A DNA stretch of 44,385 nt, taken from positions 1-44,385 of the forward strand of contig RFSV01000009.1 of the NCBI GenBank assembly GCA_009923785.1, in the 5' to 3' direction. A program made the translations under genes and the position numbers. Positions 7,968 to 16,550 of the stretch are shown here, piece after piece. Within the stretch, counting starts at the first letter, position 1, and every line of letters begins with the position of its first letter. This DNA comes from Acidimicrobiia bacterium (GTDB lineage Bacteria; Actinomycetota; Acidimicrobiia; Acidimicrobiales; Ilumatobacteraceae). A model generated the notes under the pieces. The model was not told the DNA's origin. It saw nothing but the letters and a program-made list of their open reading frames with translations, and searched no databases.

Positions 7968-9136
7968 CCCGTCTGGCGTGGTTCAACTGTTCGGCGGGTG
8001 TAGCTGGTGACATGGTTCTCGCCTCGTTGGTCGACGCGGGTGCCGATCCGCTTCGCATTGCCGAGATCATGAGCGGCCTCGCTCTTCATGACTACGCGCT
8101 CACTTTCGAAGCGACACAGCGAGCCGGCGTCTCGTCCACCCGGGCCATCGTCGTCGAGCATGGTCACGACGACTCTCACCATCATCGGTCGTGGCGAGAC
8201 ATTCGCACGATGCTCGAAGAGTCCGATCTACCCGCGCGAGTCAGGTCGCGTTCGTTAGCGGTGTTCGAGGTCTTGGCCGATGTGGAAGGAAAGATTCACG
8301 GTGTCGCGGCCGAGGAGGTCGAGTTCCACGAAGTAGGCGCCGTGGATTCCATCGTCGACGTCGTTGGTGTGTGTGCAGCCCTCGAAGTTCTCGATGTCGA
8401 GCAGATCGTGTGTGGATCCATCGGAACCGGTCACGGCACGATTCGTACTCAACACGGTGAGTTGCCCAATCCGTCTCCGGCCGTCGTCGGGCTGGCGGCC
8501 ATGCGCAACGTCGGCCTGACGGGCGTGAACGATCACCGCGAGTTGGCGACCCCCACTGGTGTCGCAGTCATGGTCGCCCTCGCCGACACTTTCGGACCGA
8601 TCCCGACGATGAACGTATCGTCCCGGGGTTTCGGCGCCGGATCGGCTGATGTCGACGGTCGTGCCAACGTCGTGCAGGTGTTGGTGGGAGAAAGTTCGAA
8701 TGTCAGTGAGTACTCCGGAGAGGCGGTCCGACTGCTGGAGGCCAACGTTGACGACGTGACAGGAGAGGTGTTGGCGCACGCCATTTCTGCTCTGCTCTCG
8801 GCCGGTGCTCACGACGCATGGGCCACGCCGATCGTCATGAAGAAGGGTCGACCGGCCCATACGGTGCACGCATTATGCGATCCAGCTCTCTCGGCGAGGA
8901 TCGTTCAGGTGATGGTTGCCGAAACGGGCACTCTCGGTGTGCGGGGCACGATCCTCGAACGCTGGCCGCAGGCCCGGTCGGAGCGCGTCGTGATGGTCGA
9001 TGGACTCGAGATCCGTGTGAAGGTGACAGCGGGTCGGGTGAAGGTCGAACACGACGACGCAGTGCAGGTTGCGGCCGCCCTCGGACTCCCACTTCGGGAG
9101 GTGCTCCTTCGCGCCGAGGCAGTGTTGCCCGAATAG
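7964..9136 (+). CDS. larC: LarC, nickel insertion protein for the NPN cofactor
   Basis: 390 residues, full length in one frame. The N-terminus 'FNCSAGVAGDMVLASLVDAG', the His-rich 'HGHDDSHHHR' stretch and 'EEVEFHEVGAVDSIVD' are typical of the LarC (DUF111) family, a CTP-dependent nickel insertase. The start is ATG 7964, within the larB stop codon and preceded by a GGGAGG SD, although the frame is open further upstream. In lactobacilli larC is split and needs a programmed frameshift; here no frameshift is required. It acts in the cytoplasm after LarB and LarE. Confidence 0.9.
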   Translation: MTRLAWFNCSAGVAGDMVLASLVDAGADPLRIAEIMSGLALHDYALTFEATQRAGVSSTRAIVVEHGHDDSHHHRSWRDIRTMLEESDLPARVRSRSLAVFEVLADVEGKIHGVAAEEVEFHEVGAVDSIVDVVGVCAALEVLDVEQIVCGSIGTGHGTIRTQHGELPNPSPAVVGLAAMRNVGLTGVNDHRELATPTGVAVMVALADTFGPIPTMNVSSRGFGAGSADVDGRANVVQVLVGESSNVSEYSGEAVRLLEANVDDVTGEVLAHAISALLSAGAHDAWATPIVMKKGRPAHTVHALCDPALSARIVQVMVAETGTLGVRGTILERWPQARSERVVMVDGLEIRVKVTAGRVKVEHDDAVQVAAALGLPLREVLLRAEAVLPE

Positions 9137-9171
9137 GCGTTTGAACCGTCGCCGGCGCTGATAACGACTGC

Positions 9172-9177
9172 TACGTT
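9172..9177 (+). promoter_or_regulatory. -10 hexamer TACGTT for the GFA-family gene
   Basis: TACGTT lies 6 nt before ATG 9184 with no SD between, a leaderless arrangement. Confidence 0.45.
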
Positions 9178-9183
9178 GCCGAC

Positions 9184-9588
9184 ATGGCCAAAACTGGACG
9201 ATGTCTCTGCGGAAAAGTTTCGTATGTCCTCGAGGGTGACCCGATTGCGACAGCGGTGTGTCACTGCTCTCACTGTCAACGTCAAGGTGGTAGCGCCTTC
9301 TCGGTGAACCTGATTGCTATGTCGTCGCAAATGCAGATCTCCGGTGATCTTGCCGCATACGACGAAATGGGCGAAAAGGGCGATCAGGTCTACGTGCGTC
9401 GCCGTTTCTGTTCGTCGTGCGGTTCGCCGATTCTGTCGGAGATCATGCTGAGTGAAGGGGTGATCGCTGTGAAGGCCGGAACACTCGACGACACATCCGA
9501 TGTGAAGCCCACGGTCGAGGCCTGGTGCGTCGATCGTCAGCCGTGGGTGAATCTTCCCGGTATGGCGGCGTCACTCGAACGCGAGTAG
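9184..9588 (+). CDS. GFA-family (Mss4-like fold) zinc protein
   Basis: 134 residues. It carries the zinc-binding cysteine pattern of the glutathione-dependent formaldehyde-activating enzyme family: 'CLCGKV' near the start, 'CHCSHCQRQGG' at about 30, and 'CSSCGSP' at about 80. Actinobacteria generally make mycothiol rather than glutathione, so the family name should not be taken as its substrate. A general thiol-adduct role is possible but unproven. It is monocistronic, ahead of a convergent membrane-protein gene. Confidence 0.85.
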   Translation: MAKTGRCLCGKVSYVLEGDPIATAVCHCSHCQRQGGSAFSVNLIAMSSQMQISGDLAAYDEMGEKGDQVYVRRRFCSSCGSPILSEIMLSEGVIAVKAGTLDDTSDVKPTVEAWCVDRQPWVNLPGMAASLERE

Positions 9589-9609
9589 GCCACACTCAGC
9601 CCCGAGTGG

Positions 9610-10056
9610 TCATGCCATGTTGATGGCCACCAACGCAACGGCCATCAATACGAAGGACGTCACGTGATCCCGAAAAATTGTTCGGGCGAGGAGCGATGCC
9701 GTGTGATCGTCATCGGCTCGTCGACCGAGTCGTACAGCACTCCGCACTGTTCTCATGATGGCTAGTCCGATGGCGCTCGTCGCACATGCGAGTGCGACGA
9801 GAACGAGAGAGGTCGTCGAGGAGCCCTCGACCAACTGCACGGTCATCGACACGACAGTCGTGACCATGGCCAAGGCGACCAAGCGATTCATGGGGAATGC
9901 TTCGGTGGTCACCCGTCGGTAATAGGCGACGATCGAAGCAAGGGTGTCCTCAGGTAGCGACCCGGTGCGGTGACGGCGAGTTTGGGAGTCGAACATCAGG
10001 TCGAACCACAACACTGCGAGCAGAAATCCACATCCCGCCGACGAAATTCCGGTCAC
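9610..10056 (-). CDS. Small integral membrane protein of unknown function
   Basis: 148 residues with four predicted hydrophobic helices: about 5-22, 60-77, 83-100 and 130-147. Between the first and second lies a charged segment with 'YYRRVTTEAFPMNRLVAL'. This layout resembles small four-helix actinobacterial membrane proteins without assigned function. No catalytic motif is visible. It is convergent with the GFA gene, 22 bp away, and about 130 bp from the tRNA-Pro gene. Confidence 0.65.
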   Translation of the reverse strand: MTGISSAGCGFLLAVLWFDLMFDSQTRRHRTGSLPEDTLASIVAYYRRVTTEAFPMNRLVALAMVTTVVSMTVQLVEGSSTTSLVLVALACATSAIGLAIMRTVRSAVRLGRRADDDHTASLLARTIFRDHVTSFVLMAVALVAINMA

Positions 10057-10152
10057 TTTCCCAGTGTGTCAGGTTCATGGAACGAGGAGATCCATCGTCT
10101 GCAGTCGAGTGTCGACTTCGGTGGTCACACGACGACGTTGAGGCGCGGCCGC

Positions 10153-10186
10153 AAAAATGAAAAGCCCCCCGCCGAAGCAGGGGGCT
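10153..10186 (-). terminator. Rho-independent terminator of tRNA-Pro
   Basis: Minus-strand 7-bp stem AGCCCCC/GGGGGCT (10180-10186 with 10163-10169) followed by a T-rich run (complement of 10153-10163). It begins 3 nt after the encoded CCA of tRNA-Pro. Confidence 0.85.
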
Positions 10187-10188
10187 CG

Positions 10189-10266
10189 TGGTCGGGGTGA
10201 GAGGATTTGAACCTCCGGCCTCCACGTCCCGAACGTGGCGCGCTAGCCAAGCTGCGCTACACCCCG
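10189..10266 (-). tRNA. tRNA-Pro (anticodon CGG)
   Basis: Minus-strand cloverleaf: acceptor CGGGGTG/CACCCCG, anticodon stem CCACG/CGTGG with loop TTCGGGA (anticodon CGG), T arm with TTCAAAT, discriminator A and an encoded CCA at 10189-10191. A TAGCAT -10-like element lies upstream. A strong terminator follows directly. Confidence 0.95.
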
Positions 10267-10284
10267 ATGGTGCGACGACCGATG

Positions 10285-10746
10285 CTACCCGGCGTCGACG
10301 GTTTCTTCGGTGGGAGCCTCGTCGACGTCGATCGACTCGACGACCTCGGGCTCTGCATCGGGCAAACCCTCGGCAAAGCAACCACCGCCCGCAATGGCTC
10401 GGCTGGCCCGACGCAATCGAAGTGCATCGAGGGGCTTGATGAGCCAGCCATCTGAACCGCTGCGACGGGCCAGATGTACGTCGACGTCTCGGTCGAGCAG
10501 GATCATGATCGGGACATGAGGCAGGGTGCCCGCACTTTCGTCGAGTCGGAGGTCCATGGTGACGGCGATACCGCCCATAGTGCCGATCTGCATGTCGAGG
10601 ATCACGAGATCGGGAGTCCTCTCTTTCACGAGTCCGGCCACTAGTCGACCTTCGCGGCAGACCGTGAACGAAGTATCGGAGTCTCCGAGGGCGGCGACGA
10701 CTTCGTCGACCAGCCAGTCGGCATCGGTAGCCAGGATCACGTGCAC
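10285..10746 (-). CDS. Stand-alone response-regulator receiver domain protein
   Basis: 153 residues. A receiver fold covers about 1-118: acidic residues D8/D10, phospho-acceptor candidate D51 in 'LVILDMQIG', and the conserved Lys in 'LIKPLD' (K104). The usual switch Thr/Ser after beta-4 is replaced by Leu ('MILLD'), so phosphorylation signalling may be altered. A Glu/Asp-rich tail of ~35 residues follows and there is no DNA-binding domain. The start is GTG 10746, 6 nt after a TAGCGT hexamer. It lies just downstream of the Get3-like ATPase pair on the same strand but has its own promoter-like element. The partner kinase is unknown. Confidence 0.75.
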   Translation of the reverse strand: MHVILATDADWLVDEVVAALGDSDTSFTVCREGRLVAGLVKERTPDLVILDMQIGTMGGIAVTMDLRLDESAGTLPHVPIMILLDRDVDVHLARRSGSDGWLIKPLDALRLRRASRAIAGGGCFAEGLPDAEPEVVESIDVDEAPTEETVDAG

Positions 10747-10752
10747 GTCGAC

Positions 10753-10758
10753 ACGCTA
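10753..10758 (-). promoter_or_regulatory. -10 hexamer TAGCGT for the receiver protein
   Basis: TAGCGT on the minus strand is followed after 6 nt by the GTG start at 10746; there is no SD. Confidence 0.5.
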
Positions 10759-10783
10759 CCGCAGGGTTTTCGACGTGCCGGAA

Positions 10784-11896
10784 TCAACGACCGAAGATCG
10801 CAGCACCGATGTCCGCCACTGCCACCAGGTCGTGGACGTCGTCGGCTCGTTGCGCAACTCGGGCGATCGGCACGTCGGACAATCGGTCGAGAAGCGGTTT
10901 GATACTCGTCTCTTCGGCCTCACCGATGGCCCGAAGTCGGGCCAGATTCCCGTGCAGCAGAGCCAAAGTCGCATCGCTGTCATTCTCGGCTCGTCGAGCG
11001 TTGGCAGTTGCCGATTTGGACGACCCGCGTCCGAACATCGGTTGGAGGCGGTTCACCACGAGACCACTCGTGACCACACCGGCTCGGCCGAGCTGATCGG
11101 TGAAGTAGAGGGCCTCTTCCACGGTGTCGGAACGGGGTGACGCGACGACCACGTAGCGAGTGGCGTCGGACCGAAGGAGTCGATCGACCTGTCGGGCGCG
11201 TTCACGGAATCCGTCCTCGATTCCTTCGAAGGCTCGGAAGAAGTCGACGGCATCGGCCAATACGTCGGCACCGATCACCCGTCCGATGGTCCGCAGGATC
11301 GGCTGCGCAGCAAAGTTCACGATCTTCAAGCCGCCACGGGCCGGAGCGACCAACCAGCGGTACACCCGGTGATCGAGGAAATTGGTGAGCTTCTTCGGCG
11401 CTTCCAGGAAGTCGAGGGCTTCGCGACTCGGTGGCGTGTCGACCACGACGAGATCGAAGCGGTCGTCGCCGTGCAACTCGAAGAGTTTCTCGGCGGCCAT
11501 GTATTCCTGACTTCCCGAAAGTCGACTGGCGATGTTCACGTAGAACGGATTGGCGAGAATCTCGTCGACTTGTCGCTCAGTTCGCGCTTCACGTCGAACG
11601 AGTCCGTCGAACGTGTCCTTGGCGTCGAGCATCACCGCCCACAGTTCACCTCGATGATCAGCCGGAAGATCGAGGCGAACTGGATCGTTGCCGAGGAGCC
11701 CCGACATGCCGAGAGCATCGGCGAGTCGCTTGGCGGGATCGATGGTGATCACCACGACTCGTCGACCGAGACGCGCCGCCTCGACGGCGATGGCTGCCGC
11801 AGTCGTCGTCTTGCCGACTCCACCCGAACCGCAGCACACGAGGACGCGTGCCGACTCGACCATCGATTCCATGTCACTCACCGAAGGCTTGGTCAC
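10784..11896 (-). CDS. Get3/ArsA-family ATPase, second subunit (Rv3680-like)
   Basis: 370 residues. A deviant P-loop NTPase with 'GSGGVGKTTTAAA' at about 24-36, 'TIDPAKRLADALG' switch region and 'VVVDTPPSREALDFL'. The GTG start overlaps the stop of the upstream ATPase by 4 bp (GTGA). Actinobacteria carry such pairs (M. tuberculosis Rv3679/Rv3680, Get3 homologues) and this gene matches the second member in size and order. The family's signature lysine (GKGGVGKT) is Ser here, while the partner keeps it, so the putative heterodimer would have one atypical site. The client protein or anion is unknown. It acts at the cytoplasmic face of the membrane by family analogy. Confidence 0.85.
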   Translation of the reverse strand: MTKPSVSDMESMVESARVLVCCGSGGVGKTTTAAAIAVEAARLGRRVVVITIDPAKRLADALGMSGLLGNDPVRLDLPADHRGELWAVMLDAKDTFDGLVRREARTERQVDEILANPFYVNIASRLSGSQEYMAAEKLFELHGDDRFDLVVVDTPPSREALDFLEAPKKLTNFLDHRVYRWLVAPARGGLKIVNFAAQPILRTIGRVIGADVLADAVDFFRAFEGIEDGFRERARQVDRLLRSDATRYVVVASPRSDTVEEALYFTDQLGRAGVVTSGLVVNRLQPMFGRGSSKSATANARRAENDSDATLALLHGNLARLRAIGEAEETSIKPLLDRLSDVPIARVAQRADDVHDLVAVADIGAAIFGR

Positions 11897-12855
11897 GACA
11901 ACTCCTCGTGGGAGGCCGCAACGGTGGCCAAATACGCGATGTCGTCGGCGGTGAGGCCTGAGCGCGCAACGTGGGGGAGTCGAACGACGGGTCGACCGAG
12001 CTCGAGGTCGAGACGCGCAACTTCTCGACGGTGAACGGCACATTTGGTGGCGCGAAAGCGGGCTGCAGCGCCGAGGTCGCCGTCGGGAACCGCACCAGAT
12101 TCGACCAGAGCCTCGACGTCGGGTGCGTGATCGACGCCATTCACGATCACTGGTCCGAGAGCCATGGAGACGTCACCATTCGGATCGGTGACGGCCTGCA
12201 TCGTCTCGAGGAGTTCGTTCACCGGTGTCGTTTCGGGGAGCGTCACGAGAACGAGACGGGAGCGCTGTGGATCGCGCAGCATGTCGCGTACTTCGATGGC
12301 CTGTGATCGAAGTGGTCCGCCACGAACGGTCGACGCGATGTTGGCCGGCGATCGCAGCAGTGCCAGCGCATGGCCAGCGGCTGGACCGTCGACGATCACC
12401 AGATCGTGCGGTCCGTCAGGTCCGGCCAGTCCGACCAGATGTTTGATCTTTCCGAGAACGAGGAGGTCGTCGATGCCGGGTGCAGCGCTGGCGACAACGT
12501 CGACGACACCGGTCGAGACGAGTCGTTTGGCCAGCCGTGCGAGGCCTTGTGTGGCGAGGTAGTCCTGCAACGCCTCCGATGCCGACAGGGTTCGGAGATG
12601 GATCGAGCCCGATCCTGACGTTCCGCGACCGACCTTCACCAGATCACCGTCGTAGGAGGCGCCGTCTCCCGGCGATCCTCCGAGCAGCACGTCGAGACCG
12701 GGGCGGCCGTCAAGAGTCACAACGAGTACACGAAGCCCGAGATCGGCTGCAGCGTTGGCCAGAACTGCCGTTACCGTTGTCTTGCCGACACCCCCTTTGC
12801 CGGCCACCACGACGAGACGCGTCGCGGTGAACAACCGGTCAGAAGCAGACGTCAT
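11893..12855 (-). CDS. Get3/ArsA-family ATPase, first subunit (Rv3679-like)
   Basis: 320 residues with an intact signature P-loop 'VVAGKGGVGKTTV' at about 17-29, 'VVTLDGRPGLDVLLGG', and 'DLVIVDGPAAGHALALL' as Walker-B/switch II. The preferred start is ATG 12855: upstream in-frame codons overlap the divergent nfeD gene and add no domain. It is translationally coupled to the second ATPase. Its promoter must lie inside the first codons of nfeD, where a TAGTCT hexamer is seen on the minus strand (about 12872-12877), 16-17 nt from the ATG. The role by homology is an ATP-driven targeting or transport ATPase complex. Confidence 0.85.
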   Translation of the reverse strand: MTSASDRLFTATRLVVVAGKGGVGKTTVTAVLANAAADLGLRVLVVTLDGRPGLDVLLGGSPGDGASYDGDLVKVGRGTSGSGSIHLRTLSASEALQDYLATQGLARLAKRLVSTGVVDVVASAAPGIDDLLVLGKIKHLVGLAGPDGPHDLVIVDGPAAGHALALLRSPANIASTVRGGPLRSQAIEVRDMLRDPQRSRLVLVTLPETTPVNELLETMQAVTDPNGDVSMALGPVIVNGVDHAPDVEALVESGAVPDGDLGAAARFRATKCAVHRREVARLDLELGRPVVRLPHVARSGLTADDIAYLATVAASHEELS

Positions 12856-12866
12856 CGGAGGCACTC

Positions 12867-14252
12867 GTGCGCAGACTAGCGATCCTTCTCGTTGCGGCCG
12901 GAGGCGTGCTCGGTGTTCTCGGTGTGTCATCGGTTTCGGCACAAACACCCAGTACCGATGTCGGAGGTTCCAGCGTCGCTGATGGGGCGACCGACGGTTC
13001 CGACGATCTTGGTCTGCCCGCCGTCGATGTGTTGCAAGTGTCGGGTCTCGTCGATTCGATCGTGGCCGACGAAATCGAACGAGCTCTCGAGCGTGCGGTC
13101 ACCGACGGCTCACAAGCCATCGTGTTGCAGATCAACTCCAAGGCGTCGGTGATCGGCCGCGACAAGATGCGCGATCTTTACGAACTGATCGAAGCAGCGC
13201 CGATTCCGGTGGCCATCTGGGTCGGGCCGTCCGGCGCTCGGGCGACCGGTCTGGTGGCCCAGTTGTTGTCGGCTGCCGATGCGACCGGCATGGCACCCGG
13301 AGCTCGTATCGGTCGTACCGGAGTTCCGCTGACCGACTCGGTCGACTTCGGTTCGGCGACCGAGCTCCTGCAGAACCAAACGATCGGTTTCCAGGAGGCT
13401 CGACAACAAGGAGCGCTCAAACTCGAGATCAGCGACGAAGGCGCACCGACCATTCGCAACATGGTGTTTGCTCTCGACGGAATCGTCGTCGACGGAGTCG
13501 AACTCGACACCGCAGTCGAGCGATTGAACGACGACGGGACGGTGTCGAACGACATCACTGTCGTGCGCTTCCAGAAGCTCGGTCTTTTCAACCAGCTCTT
13601 CCACACAGCGGCCAGCCCGCCTGTCGCCTACTTACTGCTCATCATCGGTCTCGCTCTTCTCGTCTTCGAACTCTTCACCGCCGGCATCGGCGTGGCCGGT
13701 GTGGTCGGAGCTGTCTGTACTCTGCTCGGCTTCTACGGACTCGGTGAACTTCCCGAGCGGGGTTGGGCACTCGCATTCGTCATCGGATCGATGGTGGCGT
13801 TCGCGATCGACGTGCAAGTCGGTATTCCACGTTTCTGGACCGGAGTCGGCCTCGCTCTCTTCGCCGTGGGTTCGTGGTTCTTGTTCCCGACATTCGACCA
13901 ACAGAATCTGCGTCCCTCGTGGCTGACACTTTTGGTCGGCATCGGCGGAATTGCTCTCACCTTCGTTTCGGGGATGCCGAGCATGACCCGTACGCGTTTC
14001 GCCACGCCGACCATCGGCCGAGAACGTCTCATCGGTCAGTTGGGTCGGGCAGTCACCGACATCACCCCTGACGGATCTCTGCAGATCGATGGAGCGCGTT
14101 GGAAGGCTCGGACCAACCGGGCCACACCAGTGAAGGCCGGAGAGACGGCACGAGTGGTGGCGATCGACGGCGTGACCCTCGAAGTCGAACCCGAGGAAGG
14201 TGGCGCTCGTGACTATCGCGAGCGTCGAAGCAAGTCGACACCTGAACAGTGA
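12867..14252 (+). CDS. NfeD-like membrane protein with degenerate ClpP-type protease domain
   Basis: 461 residues: signal peptide (1-25), extracytoplasmic ClpP/crotonase-like domain (~50-230), several transmembrane helices (~250-375) and a C-terminal OB-fold NfeD domain (~385-450). In archaeal 1510-N/NfeD the catalytic Ser sits in 'GASAASAG'; the aligned segment here is 'GARATGLVA', with Gly at that place, and the 'DTPGG' loop is also changed, so it is probably not a protease. The start is GTG 12867 with GGAGG five bases upstream (12858-12862), which lies in the 11-bp gap before the divergent ATPase gene. The NfeD family is associated with membrane stress and stomatin-like proteins. Confidence 0.8.
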   Translation: MRRLAILLVAAGGVLGVLGVSSVSAQTPSTDVGGSSVADGATDGSDDLGLPAVDVLQVSGLVDSIVADEIERALERAVTDGSQAIVLQINSKASVIGRDKMRDLYELIEAAPIPVAIWVGPSGARATGLVAQLLSAADATGMAPGARIGRTGVPLTDSVDFGSATELLQNQTIGFQEARQQGALKLEISDEGAPTIRNMVFALDGIVVDGVELDTAVERLNDDGTVSNDITVVRFQKLGLFNQLFHTAASPPVAYLLLIIGLALLVFELFTAGIGVAGVVGAVCTLLGFYGLGELPERGWALAFVIGSMVAFAIDVQVGIPRFWTGVGLALFAVGSWFLFPTFDQQNLRPSWLTLLVGIGGIALTFVSGMPSMTRTRFATPTIGRERLIGQLGRAVTDITPDGSLQIDGARWKARTNRATPVKAGETARVVAIDGVTLEVEPEEGGARDYRERRSKSTPEQ

Positions 14253-14866
14253 CTCTCTTCGGCGAAACGCCGACCACGGAGCTGCTCCCGTACGACGGGA
14301 GTGCAGTGTTCCACGAGTGGGTTCTGGGGGATGAGTCGCACGAGGACCTAGTGGCGGCTCTGTTGGCCGGGTTGGAGTGGGAGCAGAAGCATCTCGTCAT
14401 GTTCGGTCGGAAGGTGGCCGAGCCCCGCCTCAGTGCGTGGTACGGCGACGAGCCCTACACCTATTCGGGAGTCACTCTCGATCCTCGGCCCCTCACCCCG
14501 GTCCTCGAACGTTTGAAGTCGATCTGCGAGCGCAAGTCCGGTTCACGCTTCAACTCGGTGCTGGTGAATCTCTACCGAAATGGGGACGACAGCATGGGGT
14601 GGCACGCCGACGACGAACCCGAGTTGGGTGTCGAGCCGTCGATCGCATCCTTGAGTCTGGGTGCCACTCGGCGCTTCAAGCTTCGTCATCGACGTACTGG
14701 TGAGGTCGTCGAGCGCGACCTCACTGGTGGATCATTACTCGTGATGAGCGGAGCTTGTCAGTCGGCCTGGATGCACTCGGTCCCGAAACAGAGACGAGTC
14801 GTCGAGGCTCGAGTCAATCTCACCTTCCGCATGATCAAGTCCGAAGACGCGGGCCTTCGATCCTGA
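14249..14866 (+). CDS. AlkB-like 2-oxoglutarate/Fe(II) dioxygenase
   Basis: 205 residues. It shows the AlkB-family iron ligands 'WHADDE' (HxD) and a distal His in 'WMHSVPK', then 'RVNLTFR' with the Arg that binds 2-oxoglutarate. The 'NSVLVNLYRNGDDSMGWHADDE' context is typical of ALKBH2/3-like DNA/RNA dealkylases. It probably repairs 1-methyladenine and 3-methylcytosine by oxidative demethylation. Its GTG start overlaps the nfeD stop by 4 bp. The 3' end overlaps the convergent selB gene by 32 bp. Confidence 0.88.
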   Translation: MTLFGETPTTELLPYDGSAVFHEWVLGDESHEDLVAALLAGLEWEQKHLVMFGRKVAEPRLSAWYGDEPYTYSGVTLDPRPLTPVLERLKSICERKSGSRFNSVLVNLYRNGDDSMGWHADDEPELGVEPSIASLSLGATRRFKLRHRRTGEVVERDLTGGSLLVMSGACQSAWMHSVPKQRRVVEARVNLTFRMIKSEDAGLRS

Positions 14867-16550
14867 CGTCGTCACGCCGTCGGGTGATTCCGCGGCTGTC
14901 GAGTTCGGTTGCCAGTGGTACGGCATGTTTACGGGTGATACCGAGGGCGTCACGGAACTGCGCCAACGTGAAACCAGTTGGACTCCGTTCAAGTAGGTCG
15001 CGTGCCGCCGCGCGAGCCAGGTCGAGAGCGTCGATGTGGAACCACAAGCCGTCGCGCTCGATCAGAAGACCTGCTCGTTCGAGTCGTCGCAGTTCGGCGG
15101 CCGAGACGTCTGACGGGGCGTCGGGCGCACAACCTTGTGAGCGCAACCGAGCGATCACTGGATGGGTCAACAAGGGATCGACGACTCCGGGTCGACGAAC
15201 ACGATCACCGTCGACCACGAGCTCGTCCATCGTTGCAAGAAGTGCCCGGAGCCGATCGTCGAGACGTCCGAGATCGAAGCCATCGGCACCGGCCTGGTCG
15301 ACCGCATCGATCAGGCCGGTTCGGGCGCGATCGAGAACTTCGTCGTCGACGACCCACCTGCCGACGCGAGGCTCGCAATGAACCCCCGTGAGCCGGGAGA
15401 GTTGATCGTGGTCGATCCACCCGTGTTCGGCGACGACTCGTTCGATAGAGCGGTCGGGTGCCGCCTTCGAGACGGGACGAATGGGAGCGACGTCGAGAAT
15501 CTCGCCTCCGCCGACGGTTTCGCTTCGACCGCTGTCGCGCACGACGAATCGATCACCAGGTAACAACGGAAAAGGTCGATCGAGACGTACGCGAACGAAT
15601 CCGGTGGACCCGGGATCGAGGGCATCGGGTCCGATCACGCGTAATCGAGCAGGGACGTCGGCCGACCCGATGTGGACGCGAAAGGCCCCGCGTCGTGACA
15701 CCGAGTGCTCGAGCGACGCGAGGACCGAGAGCGATGCATCGAATCGATCGGTGTGATGCCAGTCGTCGGCACGAGTGATCACGTCGCCTCGTGTCACGTC
15801 GACGTGTTCGACACCGGACAGATTGAGTGCCACGCGATGCCCGGGGCCGATCGAATCAACCGATCGTCCGTGAGTCTGGATCGATCGAATACGACAGCTT
15901 CGTCGTTCGGGACCGACGATCATCGTGTCGCCGACGGCGAACGAACCGTCGATCGACGTACCGGTCACAACGGTGCCGCTTCCCTTGGCGGCGAACGACC
16001 GGTCGATGAACAAACGGGGCCTTTGGCGATCGATGATCGACGGATGAGCGGCGAGTAGTGCATCGATGGCGTCCAGGAGGTCGGAGATGCCGCGACCGGT
16101 ATGGCTCGAGACGGCTACCACCGGTGCATCGGCCAGAAACGAATTCTTCAGACGGTCGTCGAGTTCGAGGTGAGCCAGTTCGAGTTCGTCGTCGTCGACC
16201 AAATCAACCTTGGTGATCACGACGACACCACGTTCGAGTCCCATCAGTTCGAGAATTCGCAGATGTTCTTCCGACTGGGGCATCCAGCCTTCGCGGGCGT
16301 CGACGACGAAGAGACATCCCTGTACGGCGCCGACACCGGCCAGCATGTTGCCGATGAAACGCACATGCCCGGGAACGTCGATGAACGAGACATCGCGTCC
16401 ACCCGGGGTCGCGAGAGTTGCGAACCCCAGATCGATCGTGAGTCCGCGCTCGCGCTCTTCAGCCCATCGATCGGGATCAGTACCCGTAAGGGTCTTCACC
16501 AACGTCGATTTACCGTGGTCGACATGGCCGGCGGTGGCGAGAACTGTCAT
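14835..16550 (-). CDS. selB: SelB, selenocysteine-specific translation elongation factor
   Basis: 571 residues. The GTPase domain has 'GHVDHGKSTL' at 8-17, 'RERGLTIDLGF' (G2), 'DVPGH' (G3) and 'TKVDL' (G4), followed by EF-Tu-like beta-barrel domains. The C-terminal ~200 residues contain winged-helix segments that bind the SECIS RNA hairpin. It is slightly shorter than E. coli SelB. It delivers Sec-tRNA(Sec) to UGA codons. ATG 16550 overlaps the selA stop by 4 bp (ATGA), so selA-selB are coupled. selC and selD are not in the window. Confidence 0.93.
   Translation of the reverse strand: MTVLATAGHVDHGKSTLVKTLTGTDPDRWAEERERGLTIDLGFATLATPGGRDVSFIDVPGHVRFIGNMLAGVGAVQGCLFVVDAREGWMPQSEEHLRILELMGLERGVVVITKVDLVDDDELELAHLELDDRLKNSFLADAPVVAVSSHTGRGISDLLDAIDALLAAHPSIIDRQRPRLFIDRSFAAKGSGTVVTGTSIDGSFAVGDTMIVGPERRSCRIRSIQTHGRSVDSIGPGHRVALNLSGVEHVDVTRGDVITRADDWHHTDRFDASLSVLASLEHSVSRRGAFRVHIGSADVPARLRVIGPDALDPGSTGFVRVRLDRPFPLLPGDRFVVRDSGRSETVGGGEILDVAPIRPVSKAAPDRSIERVVAEHGWIDHDQLSRLTGVHCEPRVGRWVVDDEVLDRARTGLIDAVDQAGADGFDLGRLDDRLRALLATMDELVVDGDRVRRPGVVDPLLTHPVIARLRSQGCAPDAPSDVSAAELRRLERAGLLIERDGLWFHIDALDLARAAARDLLERSPTGFTLAQFRDALGITRKHAVPLATELDSRGITRRRDDVRIEGPRLRT

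Noticed and set aside
11369-12034. 221-codon plus-strand open frame
   Set aside because: It is antisense to the two Get3-like ATPases and has no motifs.
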